Numbered from the stretch's first letter, positions 31,242 to 40,584 are shown. The stretch: 64,000 bases of DNA from Myxococcus eversor (GCF_010894455.1 NZ_JAAIXY010000002.1:1-64000); one strand, 5' to 3'. The notes: generated by a model from the sequence alone, not told the origin. Program-made: numbers and translations.

Positions 31242-32100
31242 ACAGCCGCGCGCCCAGTCGGACGACGACGTCCGAGTGGGCCACCGCCGCCGCGCCGCCC
31301 ACCCATACGGGTACGCCCCGGGGCAGCGCCCGCATCAGCTCGGAGAGCGTGTCGCGGAACGGCCCCTCGCCCCGGTTGTGGACGGCGGACAGGCCCACCA
31401 GCTCCGGCTTCAGCTCCGCCACCGCCCGGCCCAAATCCAACGCGGGCACCCGCTGTCCCAGGAGCGTCACCCGGAAGCCCGTGTGACGCAGGCGCAGCGC
31501 CACGCCCAGCAGCCCCAGCTCGTGCTCCTCGTCCGGGAAGCACGCCAGCACCGCGTGGCGCCGCCCGCTGTCCGGCGCCGCGTGCAGCAGGTTCACCAGC
31601 CGGGCGCGCACCACCTGCGTCACCAGGTGCTCCTGCACCACGCTCAACTCTCCCGAGTGCCAGCGCTCGCCCACCTCGCGCTGGAGCGGCGCCAGCACGC
31701 CGTCGAACGCCTTGAGCGGGGGCAGCGCGGACAGCACCTCGTCCACCACGGCGGACACGCCGCCCTGGTCATACGCCTCGGCCGCGAGCAGCGCGGCGTC
31801 CCGCCAGAACTCCAGGCCCGCGCCGGAGCCCCGGACGTCGTCGGGGGCGGCGGGCACGGCGTCCAGCTCCGCGAGCAGTTGAGGCAGCAGCTTCGCCGCC
31901 TCGCTGATGGCCACGCCCTCGTCCGTCAGCTTCTTGAGCCGCTTGAGCAGCGCGATGTCCCGCTCGGTGTAGACGCGGTAGCCGGCGGGCGTGCGCAAGG
32001 GCTGGAGCACGCCATACCGACGCTCCCAGGCCCGGATGAGCTCCACCCGAACCCCTGACAGCTCCGCGGCGACGTGGATTCGGTAGGTGCGCTCGGCCAT
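31201..32100 (-). CDS. carH: CarH-type B12-dependent light-sensing MerR repressor
   Basis: A 299-residue regulator: an N-terminal MerR-type winged helix (YRIHVAAELSGVRVELIRAWERRYG) and a C-terminal cobalamin-binding unit. The photoreceptor signature W-x9-E-H is intact in ERWHSGELSVVQEHL, where Trp caps adenosylcobalamin in known CarH, and the B12 lower-ligand motif is EEHELG. Known CarH tetramers bind DNA in the dark with AdoCbl and fall apart in light. Last gene of the carotenoid operon, 12 bp after carA, as in Myxococcus xanthus. Confidence 0.9.
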   Translation of the reverse strand: MAERTYRIHVAAELSGVRVELIRAWERRYGVLQPLRTPAGYRVYTERDIALLKRLKKLTDEGVAISEAAKLLPQLLAELDAVPAAPDDVRGSGAGLEFWRDAALLAAEAYDQGGVSAVVDEVLSALPPLKAFDGVLAPLQREVGERWHSGELSVVQEHLVTQVVRARLVNLLHAAPDSGRRHAVLACFPDEEHELGLLGVALRLRHTGFRVTLLGQRVPALDLGRAVAELKPELVGLSAVHNRGEGPFRDTLSELMRALPRGVPVWVGGAAAVAHSDVVVRLGARLFSAEDDWAKVLED

Positions 32101-32112
32101 GGGCGATACGGG

Positions 32113-32979
32113 TCAGGGGCGGTTCTGCGCGGTACGCACCTGGTTCCAGAGGGCTATCAGCTCCTGAGAGGACTCCGCGTACTGCGCGCCCAGCGTGAAG
32201 GTGGCCTTCAGGTGCTCGCGAGCGCCGGGCCCTCCTACCACGACCGGCGTGGGGGCGCAGGCTCGCAGCGCATCTGATAACAGCGTCATGAATTCGTCCG
32301 GTTCGCGCCTCTGCACGAAGGACAGCGCCACCATGTCCGGGTGGAGCTGCTCGCGGGCGGAGCGCAGCGCCTCGGCCGGGGTGTCCGCCCCCAGCATCGT
32401 CACCCGCCACCCCTGGCGCTTGAGCTGCACGCCCAGGCCCAGGAGGCCCCCCTCGTGGAAGTCCTGGGGCGGGCAGGCCAGGAGCGCGCGCGGCCCGTTC
32501 GCCGGGCTCTCCACGCTCGTCAGCACCTGCCGCAGCCGCTGCCGGATGAACCCGGACGCCAGGTGCTCACGGGCGATGTCCAGCCGCGCGCTCATCTCTC
32601 GCAGCAGCGGCATCAGGAAGTCGTCGCAGTAGGTGTCCACGTCCATGGCCTCCTGCGCCTCGTCGAGCACGCGCGACACCTCGTCCCCGTCCAGCAGCAT
32701 GACGGCGGCCCAGAAGCGCTCCTGGAACCGCTCCGCGCGGGGCATCGACTTCACGGGCGTGGCGAGCACCTGGGCGATGGCCTCGCTCACCGCCAGGCCG
32801 TCCAGTTGGATGAGCCGCGCGACGCGGCGGATGGACTCCACCTCCTCGCGCGAATAGACGCGGTAGTTGTTGCCCTCCGAGCGCATCGGGCGCGGGAAGC
32901 CGTAGCGTCGCTCCCACGCGCGCAGGGTCGCCTCGCGGATGCCCGTCAGGCGGGCGATGGTGCGGATGCGCAGCATCAT
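32113..32979 (-). CDS. carA: CarA-type repressor of the carotenoid operon
   Basis: A 288-residue MerR-family regulator, the length I recall for M. xanthus CarA. The HTH reads RIRTIARLTGIREATLRAWERRYGFPRP and the C-terminal domain keeps a B12 motif DFHEGG. Unlike carH next door, the capping Trp of W-x9-EH is missing (SARLDIAREHL), fitting a repressor that works without B12-based light sensing and is relieved by the antirepressor CarS. No carS is in the window. Its start ATGATG overlaps the acyltransferase stop. Confidence 0.88.
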   Translation of the reverse strand: MMLRIRTIARLTGIREATLRAWERRYGFPRPMRSEGNNYRVYSREEVESIRRVARLIQLDGLAVSEAIAQVLATPVKSMPRAERFQERFWAAVMLLDGDEVSRVLDEAQEAMDVDTYCDDFLMPLLREMSARLDIAREHLASGFIRQRLRQVLTSVESPANGPRALLACPPQDFHEGGLLGLGVQLKRQGWRVTMLGADTPAEALRSAREQLHPDMVALSFVQRREPDEFMTLLSDALRACAPTPVVVGGPGAREHLKATFTLGAQYAESSQELIALWNQVRTAQNRP

Positions 32980-33653
32980 GGCCCCACCCCTCGGGCGGCA
33001 TCCCAGCGCTCCGCCACGCCCCGCGCGCCGGACACCTTGCGCGTGAAGCCCTCCAGGCTCGTCACCGCCATCAACCGGCGCACCACGGACTCCAGCCCCT
33101 GCTGGAAGACAGCCAGTGAGCCGGGCGGGTGCGGCGTGCCCACCTCCAGGAGGACATCCGGGCGCTCGTGCTCGAAGAAGGCGTAGCGCACGCCAATGGG
33201 CACGCACTCCACCTTGGCCACGCGCGCCAGCAGCTCCACGCCGCGCTCCAGCCGCAGCGGCAGTTCGCCGAAGGGCCGGTGCTCACCCTCGGGAAAGACA
33301 TACAGCGCCGCGCGGGGGCGCTTCAGGAGGTCCTTCGCGTAGCGCAGCGACTCCACCGACGACACGGCGTCCTTGCGGCGGATGCTGAAGGCTCCGATGC
33401 GCGCCAGGAAGGGGTAGCGGCGCAGGTTCTCCTCGTCCATCAGGCAGTAGGCGTCCCACCCCGCCACGCGCGAGAGCTGGTGCAGCATGAAGCCGTCCCA
33501 CCAGTTCGCGTGGTTCAGGTACACCAACCTCCCCGGGCCAGCGGCGGGCAGCTCCCCGCGCACCCACAGGCCTCGGAACGCCGAGCGGAACTTCCACCCG
33601 ATATACGCGTCCAGCGCCCACCCGAAGGGGCCTCCCTTGGCCGCGGGAATCAC
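32976..33653 (-). CDS. Lysophospholipid acyltransferase family protein in crt operon
   Basis: A 225-residue PlsC-like acyltransferase. The catalytic H-x4-D box is NHANWWDG and the second motif LYVFPEGEHRPFG. Myxococcus carotenoids are glycoside esters carrying fatty acids, so this enzyme is a good candidate to acylate the sugar of a carotenoid glucoside; that role is inferred from context. It overlaps crtYd and carA by 4 bp each. Confidence 0.87.
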   Translation of the reverse strand: MIPAAKGGPFGWALDAYIGWKFRSAFRGLWVRGELPAAGPGRLVYLNHANWWDGFMLHQLSRVAGWDAYCLMDEENLRRYPFLARIGAFSIRRKDAVSSVESLRYAKDLLKRPRAALYVFPEGEHRPFGELPLRLERGVELLARVAKVECVPIGVRYAFFEHERPDVLLEVGTPHPPGSLAVFQQGLESVVRRLMAVTSLEGFTRKVSGARGVAERWDAARGVGP

Positions 33654-34006
33654 GACGCCTTGGCCTCCTTCTTCGTCAAGAGCTCCACCAGGCCCGTGAA
33701 GAGGGCGAGCCCCAGCGACACGAGCACGCTGGTCAGCAGGAAGAACAGCACCTCCTCCAGGGGAACGAGCCCCACGTAGACGCCCAGGTGCAGGCCCTCG
33801 CCGAAGTTCCAGATGCCCGTGGAGATGGCCAGGTGGTCGGCCACCGCCAGGTAGATGCCGATGATGAACGCGGGCGGAAGCACCGCGCGCAGCACCGCGC
33901 CGGAGCGCTCCTTGTAATGGCGCACCAGCACCACCGTCTGCAAGAGGATGAGCGGCAGCGTCCAGCCGACCAGGTGGATGAGATAGGCCCAGCGCGTCTC
34001 CATCAT
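33650..34006 (-). CDS. crtYd: Heterodimeric lycopene cyclase subunit CrtYd
   Basis: A 118-residue membrane protein with three hydrophobic helices (AYLIHLVGWTLPLILLQTVV, AFIIGIYLAVADHLAI, LFFLLTSVLVSLGLALF) and the conserved IWNFGEG and VPLEEVLFFLL segments of small heterodimeric lycopene cyclases. Together with CrtYc it forms the beta/psi-ionone ring. It starts with ATGATG and overlaps crtYc by ATGA. The two subunits share the W.F, PLEEYLFF pattern, a sign of ancient duplication. Confidence 0.88.
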   Translation of the reverse strand: MMETRWAYLIHLVGWTLPLILLQTVVLVRHYKERSGAVLRAVLPPAFIIGIYLAVADHLAISTGIWNFGEGLHLGVYVGLVPLEEVLFFLLTSVLVSLGLALFTGLVELLTKKEAKAS

Positions 34007-34389
34007 GACGACACCTCGCTCGGGGCCAGGGCGCGCTCGGAGGGAGGCGTGGGCAACGACGTCGCGGGCCGCGCGGGCTCCGTGCGCGCCAGTGCGCGGG
34101 TGAGTCGGGCCCTCGCCCACAGCCCCACGAGGAGCGTCTGGAGGCCGAAGAACAGGTACTCCTCCAGCGGCAGGTAGCCCAGCTTGATGCCCCAGATGCG
34201 GCTCTCGTCGAAGCCCCACAGGCCCCACTTCACCGCGAGGTTGTCCCAGGGCGACGTCGCCGCGTAGACGACGATGAGCAAGAGCCCCATGGGCGCCAGA
34301 CTGCGCGCCGTGAAGGTGCGGCGGTAGCGCCACAGCAGGAAGACGATGGGCAGCACCACGAACAGCCCGAGGAAACGCGCGTAGGTCAT
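34003..34389 (-). CDS. crtYc: Heterodimeric lycopene cyclase subunit CrtYc
   Basis: A 128-residue membrane protein with three helices and the family motifs SPWDNLAVKWGLWGFDE and LPLEEYLFFGLQTLLVGL. Works with CrtYd as a two-subunit lycopene cyclase. The C-terminal 30 residues are Pro/Ala-rich and probably disordered. Overlaps both neighbours by ATGA. Confidence 0.88.
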   Translation of the reverse strand: MTYARFLGLFVVLPIVFLLWRYRRTFTARSLAPMGLLLIVVYAATSPWDNLAVKWGLWGFDESRIWGIKLGYLPLEEYLFFGLQTLLVGLWARARLTRALARTEPARPATSLPTPPSERALAPSEVSS

Positions 34390-35549
34390 CCAGGTCCTCC
34401 CGTCAGCTCCGGCGACACCCGGACCATGCGGCCTCCCGGCAAGAGCGCGTACGTGCGCCCCCGCCACGTCACCAGGCCCTGGCGGCCCAGGGAGACGATG
34501 AAGGCAGTCAGCAACAGCAACTCTCCCAGCAACCAATCCGTCAAGGCGCGCCCGAGGCCCGCGTCGCGCAAGCCCTCCACCCGAGGCGCGCCGAGCACCG
34601 CGAGTCGGAGCGCCAGCAGAGCGCGCACGCACACGAGCAATCCCACGGCGAGCCAGAGCACGGGCGAGCCCAGCAGGGCGGCCAGCACCACCAGCGGCAC
34701 GGTGGGCGTGAAGAGCAGCGGCACGGTGGGGTACAGCGCGGGACGGTGACTGGCCAGCACGCGCATCCAGCGCGTGAAGCGGGCCAGGGGAACCTCCCAA
34801 GCGCCGATGTCTCCCAACGGCACCACGGCCGGCGCGTCGCTCAGTTCGACGTCGAGGCCGAGTGCGTGCAGGCGCTTCGACAGCTCCAGGTCCTCGCCGA
34901 TGTGGTCGGCCAGGGACTTGAGCGACTCCATCGCCACTGGGGACAGACCCAGGGCCTTGCCACACACGGACTTCGCGCCCGCGCTCATCACGTGCAGCGC
35001 GAGGAAGCTGTGATGGGTGTAGCGAAGCAGCCCGGCCATGGCCCGCCCGGCGCCATCGCGCACGTCCACTGGCGTGGGGGCGGCGGTGCTCAGCGCGGCC
35101 CCACGAACCAGGGGCGCCGCGAGGCCCTCGACAAGCGCACTTGTCACCGCGACATCCGCATCCACGGCGAGGACGACGCGGCCCTCGATGGGAAGCACCT
35201 CCAGCGCGTAGAGGAGATGGCCCACCTTGCGGTTGGGCGTGAGCGGGTCGCTCGGCAGCCAGCGCACGCCGGGTGGAAGCCGGGGGCGGTAGGACGAAAC
35301 GACGACCTGTTCCAGTGTGCCCGCGTACTCGATGGGCAGGGCCAGGTTCTCCAGCTCACGAGGCGTGGGCGCATCCACCGGGCGCAGCAGCAACACCGAA
35401 GGCCGGGTGCCTTGCGCCTCGACAGACGGCTCCTGCACGGGCCGAGTCCCCGTGCCCCGACGCAGGCGCAGCAGGCGCGCGAGCGCGACGCCGCTGAAGC
35501 CCGTGGCGAGCACGGCCCAACCCAGTCCCAGGAGAACCGGAACGCTCAT
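34386..35549 (-). CDS. GT2/HpnI-like glycosyltransferase in the crt operon
   Basis: A 387-residue membrane glycosyltransferase resembling ceramide glucosyltransferase/HpnI proteins: an N-terminal anchor (VLLGLGWAVLATGFSGVALARLL), LLRPVDAP, NRKVGHLLYALE, the DxD-like VDADVAV, GEDLELSKRLHALG and a C-terminal cluster of three or four hydrophobic helices. In this operon it is the likely carotenoid glucosyltransferase making the glucoside that the acyltransferase then esterifies. Inferred from context; other lipids could be the acceptor. Confidence 0.8.
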   Translation of the reverse strand: MSVPVLLGLGWAVLATGFSGVALARLLRLRRGTGTRPVQEPSVEAQGTRPSVLLLRPVDAPTPRELENLALPIEYAGTLEQVVVSSYRPRLPPGVRWLPSDPLTPNRKVGHLLYALEVLPIEGRVVLAVDADVAVTSALVEGLAAPLVRGAALSTAAPTPVDVRDGAGRAMAGLLRYTHHSFLALHVMSAGAKSVCGKALGLSPVAMESLKSLADHIGEDLELSKRLHALGLDVELSDAPAVVPLGDIGAWEVPLARFTRWMRVLASHRPALYPTVPLLFTPTVPLVVLAALLGSPVLWLAVGLLVCVRALLALRLAVLGAPRVEGLRDAGLGRALTDWLLGELLLLTAFIVSLGRQGLVTWRGRTYALLPGGRMVRVSPELTGGPG

Positions 35550-36472
35550 GCCGCCGTCCCCAGCCGCGTGCGGAAGTGCGCCATCCAGCGGATGAAGGGC
35601 GAGTGGAAGCGACGGAAGTCCGCCACCTCGCCCATGCAATCCAGCGCGCCCTTGCGAGCCTCCATCCGCGCATAGAAGGGCGAGGACTCCAGCAACCGCG
35701 CCTGCCCCACCTCCACGTTGCCGGCCTGGAGTCGCGAGGGCACGCGCAGGCCCCAGCCGGTAATCACCGTGGGCTGCGTCCTCGGTCCCGGGCCCCGCTC
35801 GCAACGCACGCCCTGCGCACACGCCGTCATCCGCAGCGGCGCCACGCCATCCGGCAGGTGGTAGTCCACCACCGTCGTCGCGTCCTCCCGATGCGTGCGC
35901 GCCCAGTGCCAGCCCGCGAGCCGCTCGCCCAGCAGCTCCTCGCCGTGGTTCGTGTCGTGGTAGCCCAGCCCCTCCGCCTTCACCCCAAGGGAGGACACCT
36001 CCAGCCGAGCCCGCGCGCGAGGCGCCAGCGCCTGCCAGTAGTGCGGCAGCTCGGGCATCAACCGCACCACCTCGCCCACCGGCGTCAGCGGCTCCAGGGT
36101 GAGGCGCGCGCTCACGGGCCGACCCCAGGGCGCCGTCCAGTCCTCCACGTCCATGCGCACCGTGCCACCCTCTCCGTACGTCAGCGTCGAGCGGCCAATC
36201 CGCAGCCGTCCCGCCGACTCCACCTCGGCATGAGGGTACTCGCTCAGGACCCAGAGGCGGCGCACGCCCTCGTGGTACAGCGCGAAGTTCACCGCGCTGT
36301 GCTCCATGGGCCGCCCGCCCCGCCGCGCCGCCACCGAATAGCGCGGGGAGAAGAGCGAACCCAGCATGAAGATGCACACCGCGCTGTAGGGCCCCGCCGT
36401 CACGTCGGCATAGAACCAGCGATAGGCCCCCGCTTCACGGGGCAGCGGAGGAATGTCGCGCAGGCTGTTCAT
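35546..36472 (-). CDS. crtC: Carotenoid 1,2-hydratase (CrtC-like)
   Basis: A 308-residue hydroxyneurosporene synthase-type hydratase that adds water to the end of an acyclic carotenoid, creating the 1-hydroxyl needed for glycosylation. Landmarks are GAYRWFYADVTAGPYSAVCIFMLGS at the start and LGYHDTNHGEE, followed by WHWARTH, typical of CrtC. Overlaps the dehydrogenase upstream and the glycosyltransferase downstream by 4 bp. Confidence 0.9.
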   Translation of the reverse strand: MNSLRDIPPLPREAGAYRWFYADVTAGPYSAVCIFMLGSLFSPRYSVAARRGGRPMEHSAVNFALYHEGVRRLWVLSEYPHAEVESAGRLRIGRSTLTYGEGGTVRMDVEDWTAPWGRPVSARLTLEPLTPVGEVVRLMPELPHYWQALAPRARARLEVSSLGVKAEGLGYHDTNHGEELLGERLAGWHWARTHREDATTVVDYHLPDGVAPLRMTACAQGVRCERGPGPRTQPTVITGWGLRVPSRLQAGNVEVGQARLLESSPFYARMEARKGALDCMGEVADFRRFHSPFIRWMAHFRTRLGTAA

Positions 36473-37926
36473 GCGCCCCTCCGCAGATGCTCGGATGCCA
36501 TCTCCGCGGCGAAGCGCCCCGACAGCATGACGAGCGGCACCCCGCCCCCCGGATGCGTGCCACCTCCCGCGAAGAACAGGCCCGGGGTGTTTCCCCGGAT
36601 GCGCGGACGACGGAAGGGCCCCAGCTTCCCATGCGGCAGGAAGCCGTAGATGGAGCCTCCCGGCGCCCCCTGCGCGGCCAGGTCCACCGGCGAGCGCTGG
36701 CCGATGACTCGCACCCGGCCCTTCAGCTCCGGGAAGTGCGCGAAGAGCTTCTCGAACATCTGCGCCTTCACCCGCTCCGCTTGAAGCTCCCAGGCGCGCG
36801 CCGCCGCGTCCGCCTCCGCTTCATCCACCGGCAACGCGGGCGCGTTCACCATGACGAACAGGCCCGTGCGCCCAGACGGCGACATCGTCGGGTCCGTCGC
36901 GGTGGGGTTGCAGAAGTACACCGTCGGGTCCGTCGCGAGCTGCCCGCTGAACAGCTCGTCGAACTCGCGCCGGTAGTCGCCACCAAACAGCACCGCGTGG
37001 TGCGGCAGCGAGGGACGCCCCTCCACTTCCAGCAACAACACGAACCCGGAGAGCGCCAGCGGCTCGTCTCCACGACGCAGTGACTCCAGCGGGTCCGCGT
37101 TCACCACCACGCTGTCGAACGGCGCGGAGTCCTCGCCGGGCCCCACGCGGTAGCCTTCGCTCGTATGCGCGAACCGAGCGCGCGTCTTCAGGTGCACCGT
37201 GACACCGAGCCTGCGCACCGCCCGCCCCAGCGCGTCCACCAGCGCGCCCACGCCGCCCTGGGCATGGTGGACGCCGTACGCGCGCTCGATGTGCGGAATC
37301 AACGCGTAGGCCGCGCTCGCCTCGTACGGAGACGCGCCCGCGTACGTGGCGAAGCGACCCACGTACTGCTGCAGGTGCGAGGTGCGCAGGTGCTTCACCG
37401 CCAGCCCGTGCAGGGACGACAACTGCATCCCCGCCATCACCGCGCCAATCCCCCGGCGGGCCACGCGTCCCATGAACCCGGCCATGCCCTCGAAGGGCGC
37501 CTCCAGGTACGGCTCGCCCGCGGCGCCCCAGATGGCGGCGGCCTCCGCGTAGAAACCACGGATGCCCTTGCGCTCCACCGGCTTCACCTCACTCGCGCTG
37601 TCCGCGGTGCGGTCCAGGTCCTTGTACGCGGTGAAGGCGCACCCGTCCGAGAAGCGATAGGTGCACTGCGGCTCCAACTCGGTGAGCCTCGGCAACAGGT
37701 CGAGCGCACCCAGTTGCTCGAAGGTGCCACGCACCAGGTCCGGCAACGTCAGCAACGTGGGCCCGGTGTCCAGGGTGATTCCGTCCACGGTGACGGCCTG
37801 GGCCTTGCCACCCAGCGAGGGCCCGCCCTCGAAGAGCGTCACCGCGTGGCCTTCCTTCGCCAGCAGGCCCGCCGCGGTGAGTCCTCCAATGCCTCCCCCC
37901 ACGACAGCGACACGAGAGGTGCTCAT
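36469..37926 (-). CDS. crtI: Carotenoid desaturase, CrtI family (second copy)
   Basis: A 485-residue FAD-dependent desaturase: VAVVGGGIGGLTAAGLLAKEGH at the N-terminus, DTGPTLLTLPD and the C-terminal FFAGGGTHPGGGVPLVMLSG signature. M. xanthus has two CrtI proteins acting on phytoene in sequence (CrtIa, CrtIb); by order this is the CrtIa position. A CrtD-type 3,4-desaturase is an alternative I cannot exclude. There is an 81-bp gap after crtB, the only sizeable gap in the operon, with no gene in it. Confidence 0.87.
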   Translation of the reverse strand: MSTSRVAVVGGGIGGLTAAGLLAKEGHAVTLFEGGPSLGGKAQAVTVDGITLDTGPTLLTLPDLVRGTFEQLGALDLLPRLTELEPQCTYRFSDGCAFTAYKDLDRTADSASEVKPVERKGIRGFYAEAAAIWGAAGEPYLEAPFEGMAGFMGRVARRGIGAVMAGMQLSSLHGLAVKHLRTSHLQQYVGRFATYAGASPYEASAAYALIPHIERAYGVHHAQGGVGALVDALGRAVRRLGVTVHLKTRARFAHTSEGYRVGPGEDSAPFDSVVVNADPLESLRRGDEPLALSGFVLLLEVEGRPSLPHHAVLFGGDYRREFDELFSGQLATDPTVYFCNPTATDPTMSPSGRTGLFVMVNAPALPVDEAEADAAARAWELQAERVKAQMFEKLFAHFPELKGRVRVIGQRSPVDLAAQGAPGGSIYGFLPHGKLGPFRRPRIRGNTPGLFFAGGGTHPGGGVPLVMLSGRFAAEMASEHLRRGA

Positions 37927-38007
37927 GACCAGGGCCTCCGTCGCGCCACCTCGGCGTCCAGGAGCCCGCGCGTCCGTGTCTCGCCAGCCACCGACAGGCG
38001 CTTCGCT

Positions 38008-39024
38008 TCACCCATGGCGTTGTCCCCCTACTTCGCTCGGCAGCAGTGGCACGCGCGGCTCGGCCGGCGGCGCGGGAAGCACGGAGTGGGGCCGGAGGAA
38101 GGCCGAGGTGGCCAGCGACAGCTTGCGCCGCGTCGTCACATACGCCCGAGAGCTGAACACGTCGTAGTCGCGCGCTTCGATTTCACGAAGGATGTCGCCA
38201 TAGATGGCGCCCATCAGCCGAACCATCCGCTGACTGCCAAAGCCCGTGAGCGCGGGCACACCCAGGGCCGCTCTCGCGTAGTACGTCCGCGCGCGCTCGA
38301 CCTGGAAGCGCATGAAGTCGCGCCACCGCGCATCCACCTTGCCCTGCCGCAAGTCGTCCTCGGACAGGCCGAAGGCCGCCAGCTCCCGAGCGGGCAGGTA
38401 CACCCGCCCCCGCTCCAGGTCCTCGCGCACATCGCGCAGGATGTTGGTGAGCTGCATGCCCCGGCCCAGGTCCGCCGCTGGCTGCAGCGCGCCCTCGTCC
38501 GAGCACCCCAACACCGGCGTCAGCATCAACCCCACCACGCCCGCCACGCGGTAGCAGTAGAGGTCCAACTCCTCCCACGTGGCGTAGTGGTGCTTCGTCA
38601 GGTCCATCTCCATGCCGGAGATGAGGTCCTGGAAGGGCTGCTCGGGAATCCGGTAGTGGCGCACCGTGTGCGCGAGCGCGGCGAACTCCCCCGCGTCCCA
38701 CGGTGAGCTCGCCGCCACGCCCACCAGTCGTCCGCCCGGCGGCCCCAGCTCCTTCGACGCCAGCTCCGGCATGGGCACGTACAGCTCCGCCACCATGCGC
38801 CGCGCCCGCCCCAGCCGCACGGACAAGTCCTCCGTCGCCGCGCCCGCCTCGTCCACCAGGTCATCGAGCCGCCGGCAGAACGCATACAGCGCGAAGGCCG
38901 CCTTGCGACGCTGACCGAACAGCAGATACGAGGCGAAGAAGAAGCTCTTCGCGTGGTGACGCGTCACCCGCCGCGCCAGCCAATATCCCCGGCGCACCAG
39001 CGCCCTGTCGTCGGACGCGCTCAC
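38008..39024 (-). CDS. crtB: Phytoene synthase
   Basis: A 338-residue squalene/phytoene synthase joining two geranylgeranyl diphosphates. It has HAKSFFFASYLL, the first Asp-rich motif RRLDDLVDE, YCYRVAGVVGLM and the second motif NILRDVREDLERGRVYLP. The C-terminal 30 residues are Pro-rich and probably disordered. Overlaps crtI by ATGA. Confidence 0.94.
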   Translation of the reverse strand: MSASDDRALVRRGYWLARRVTRHHAKSFFFASYLLFGQRRKAAFALYAFCRRLDDLVDEAGAATEDLSVRLGRARRMVAELYVPMPELASKELGPPGGRLVGVAASSPWDAGEFAALAHTVRHYRIPEQPFQDLISGMEMDLTKHHYATWEELDLYCYRVAGVVGLMLTPVLGCSDEGALQPAADLGRGMQLTNILRDVREDLERGRVYLPARELAAFGLSEDDLRQGKVDARWRDFMRFQVERARTYYARAALGVPALTGFGSQRMVRLMGAIYGDILREIEARDYDVFSSRAYVTTRRKLSLATSAFLRPHSVLPAPPAEPRVPLLPSEVGGQRHG

Positions 39025-40577
39025 GCCGCCGCCTCCACCGCTGTCGACTTCGTCCGGCTTCCGCGCGGCGAGAGCGTCACGCCCTGCTGCCTTGCCCAGT
39101 CTCCCAGGCGCTCGGTGACGAGCCGCGCGGAGATGAGCACCGTGGGCAGCCCCGTGCCCGGCTGCGTGGAGGCCCCGACGAAGAAGAGGTTCTTCACCCG
39201 CGCGTCCTGGTTGGACGGACGGAAGGGCCCAATCTGCATGAAGTTCTGCGCCAGGCCGAAGGCGCTGCCCTTCGCCAGGTTGTACGTGCCCGCCCAGTCA
39301 TCCGGAGTGAAGACGCGCTCCACCTCGATGTCCGACTCCAGATTGGGGAAGCCCAGCTCCGCCAGCCGCGCGAAGACCTTGGCGCGCACCTTCGGCCCCT
39401 CCGTCTTCCAGTCCAGCGACGGGTGCTGGTGCGGCACGGGCACCAGCACGTAGAGCGAGTCCTTGCCCTCGGGCGCCATCGACGCGTCGGTGCGCGTGGG
39501 CGCGTTGACGTAGAAGCTCGGGTCGTCCGGCACGCGGAAGCGCTTGAAGATGTCCTCGAACGACCCCCGGTAGTCGCGCCCGAAGATGACATTGTGATGC
39601 AACAGCTCCGGCACCTTCCGGCGCATGCCCAGGTAGAGCATGTAGCCGCTGGAGGTGTAGCGCAGCGACTCGCGGCGCTTGAGCGTGGTGGCCTGGGGGT
39701 CCAACAGCTTCTCGTACGCGTAGGGCAGGTCCGCGTTGCACAGCACCGCGTCCGCCTCCAGCACCTCGCCACCCTCCAGCCGGACTCCGGTGGTGCGGTT
39801 TCCGTCCGTGAGGATGCGCTCCACCGGCGAGCCGTAGTGGAAGCGCACGCCCTCCTCGATGGCCAGCCGCTCCAGCGCCTGCGGAATGGCATACAGCCCA
39901 CCCTTGGGGAACCAGATGCCCACGCCCAGCTCGGTGAAGGGCAACAGGCCGTAGACGGCGGGCGACTCGAAGGGAGAGACGCCCAGGTACATCGTCTGGA
40001 ACGTCATCGCCGCGCGCAGCCGGTCATCGCGGAAGTAGCGGCTGACGTCCGGGTACATGCGCCGGTGGGCGCGCACCTGGAAGATGCGGGCGAGCACGCG
40101 CGGGGACAGATAGTCGGTGATGCCCGCGTAGTTGCGGCCCACCAGATGGTCCAGGCTGGTGCGGTACTGGACACGACCCTGGGCCAGGAAGGCGAGGTAG
40201 CGCGCGTAGCTGCCCGGCTCCACCCGCTCCAGCTCTCGTCCCATGGCGCACAGCTCGGAGGTGAACGTCACGTCGGAGCCGTCACGGAAGTGAACCCGAT
40301 AGTTCGGGTCGCACTTGAGCAACGTCAGGTAGTCCTCGATTCGGCGGCCGAGCGCGCGGAAGGTCTCCTCGAACACCTCCGGCATCAGCACGATGGTGGG
40401 ACCGATGTCCCAGGTGAAGCCGTCCACCCGCAGCCGGTTGCAGCGCCCGCCCGGCCCCACCGTCTTCTCGACGACCTGGACGTCGAAGCCCTGGTGCGCC
40501 AGTCGCGCCGCCGCGGCCAGACCTCCCACGCCAGCGCCCACCACCACCACGCGTCTGCCTTGTGTCCGCGGGCTCAT
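39021..40577 (-). CDS. crtI: Phytoene desaturase, CrtI family (first copy)
   Basis: A 518-residue FAD-dependent desaturase with VVVVGAGVGGLAAAARLAHQG, GGRCNRLRVDGFTWDIGPTIVLMP and the C-terminal FFVGASTQPGTGLPTVLISARL signature of CrtI. It introduces double bonds into phytoene. By position it corresponds to the CrtIb slot of the M. xanthus operon. It starts 8 bp after crtE and its stop overlaps the crtB start. Confidence 0.93.
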   Translation of the reverse strand: MSPRTQGRRVVVVGAGVGGLAAAARLAHQGFDVQVVEKTVGPGGRCNRLRVDGFTWDIGPTIVLMPEVFEETFRALGRRIEDYLTLLKCDPNYRVHFRDGSDVTFTSELCAMGRELERVEPGSYARYLAFLAQGRVQYRTSLDHLVGRNYAGITDYLSPRVLARIFQVRAHRRMYPDVSRYFRDDRLRAAMTFQTMYLGVSPFESPAVYGLLPFTELGVGIWFPKGGLYAIPQALERLAIEEGVRFHYGSPVERILTDGNRTTGVRLEGGEVLEADAVLCNADLPYAYEKLLDPQATTLKRRESLRYTSSGYMLYLGMRRKVPELLHHNVIFGRDYRGSFEDIFKRFRVPDDPSFYVNAPTRTDASMAPEGKDSLYVLVPVPHQHPSLDWKTEGPKVRAKVFARLAELGFPNLESDIEVERVFTPDDWAGTYNLAKGSAFGLAQNFMQIGPFRPSNQDARVKNLFFVGASTQPGTGLPTVLISARLVTERLGDWARQQGVTLSPRGSRTKSTAVEAAA

Positions 40578-40584
40578 GTGTTCC

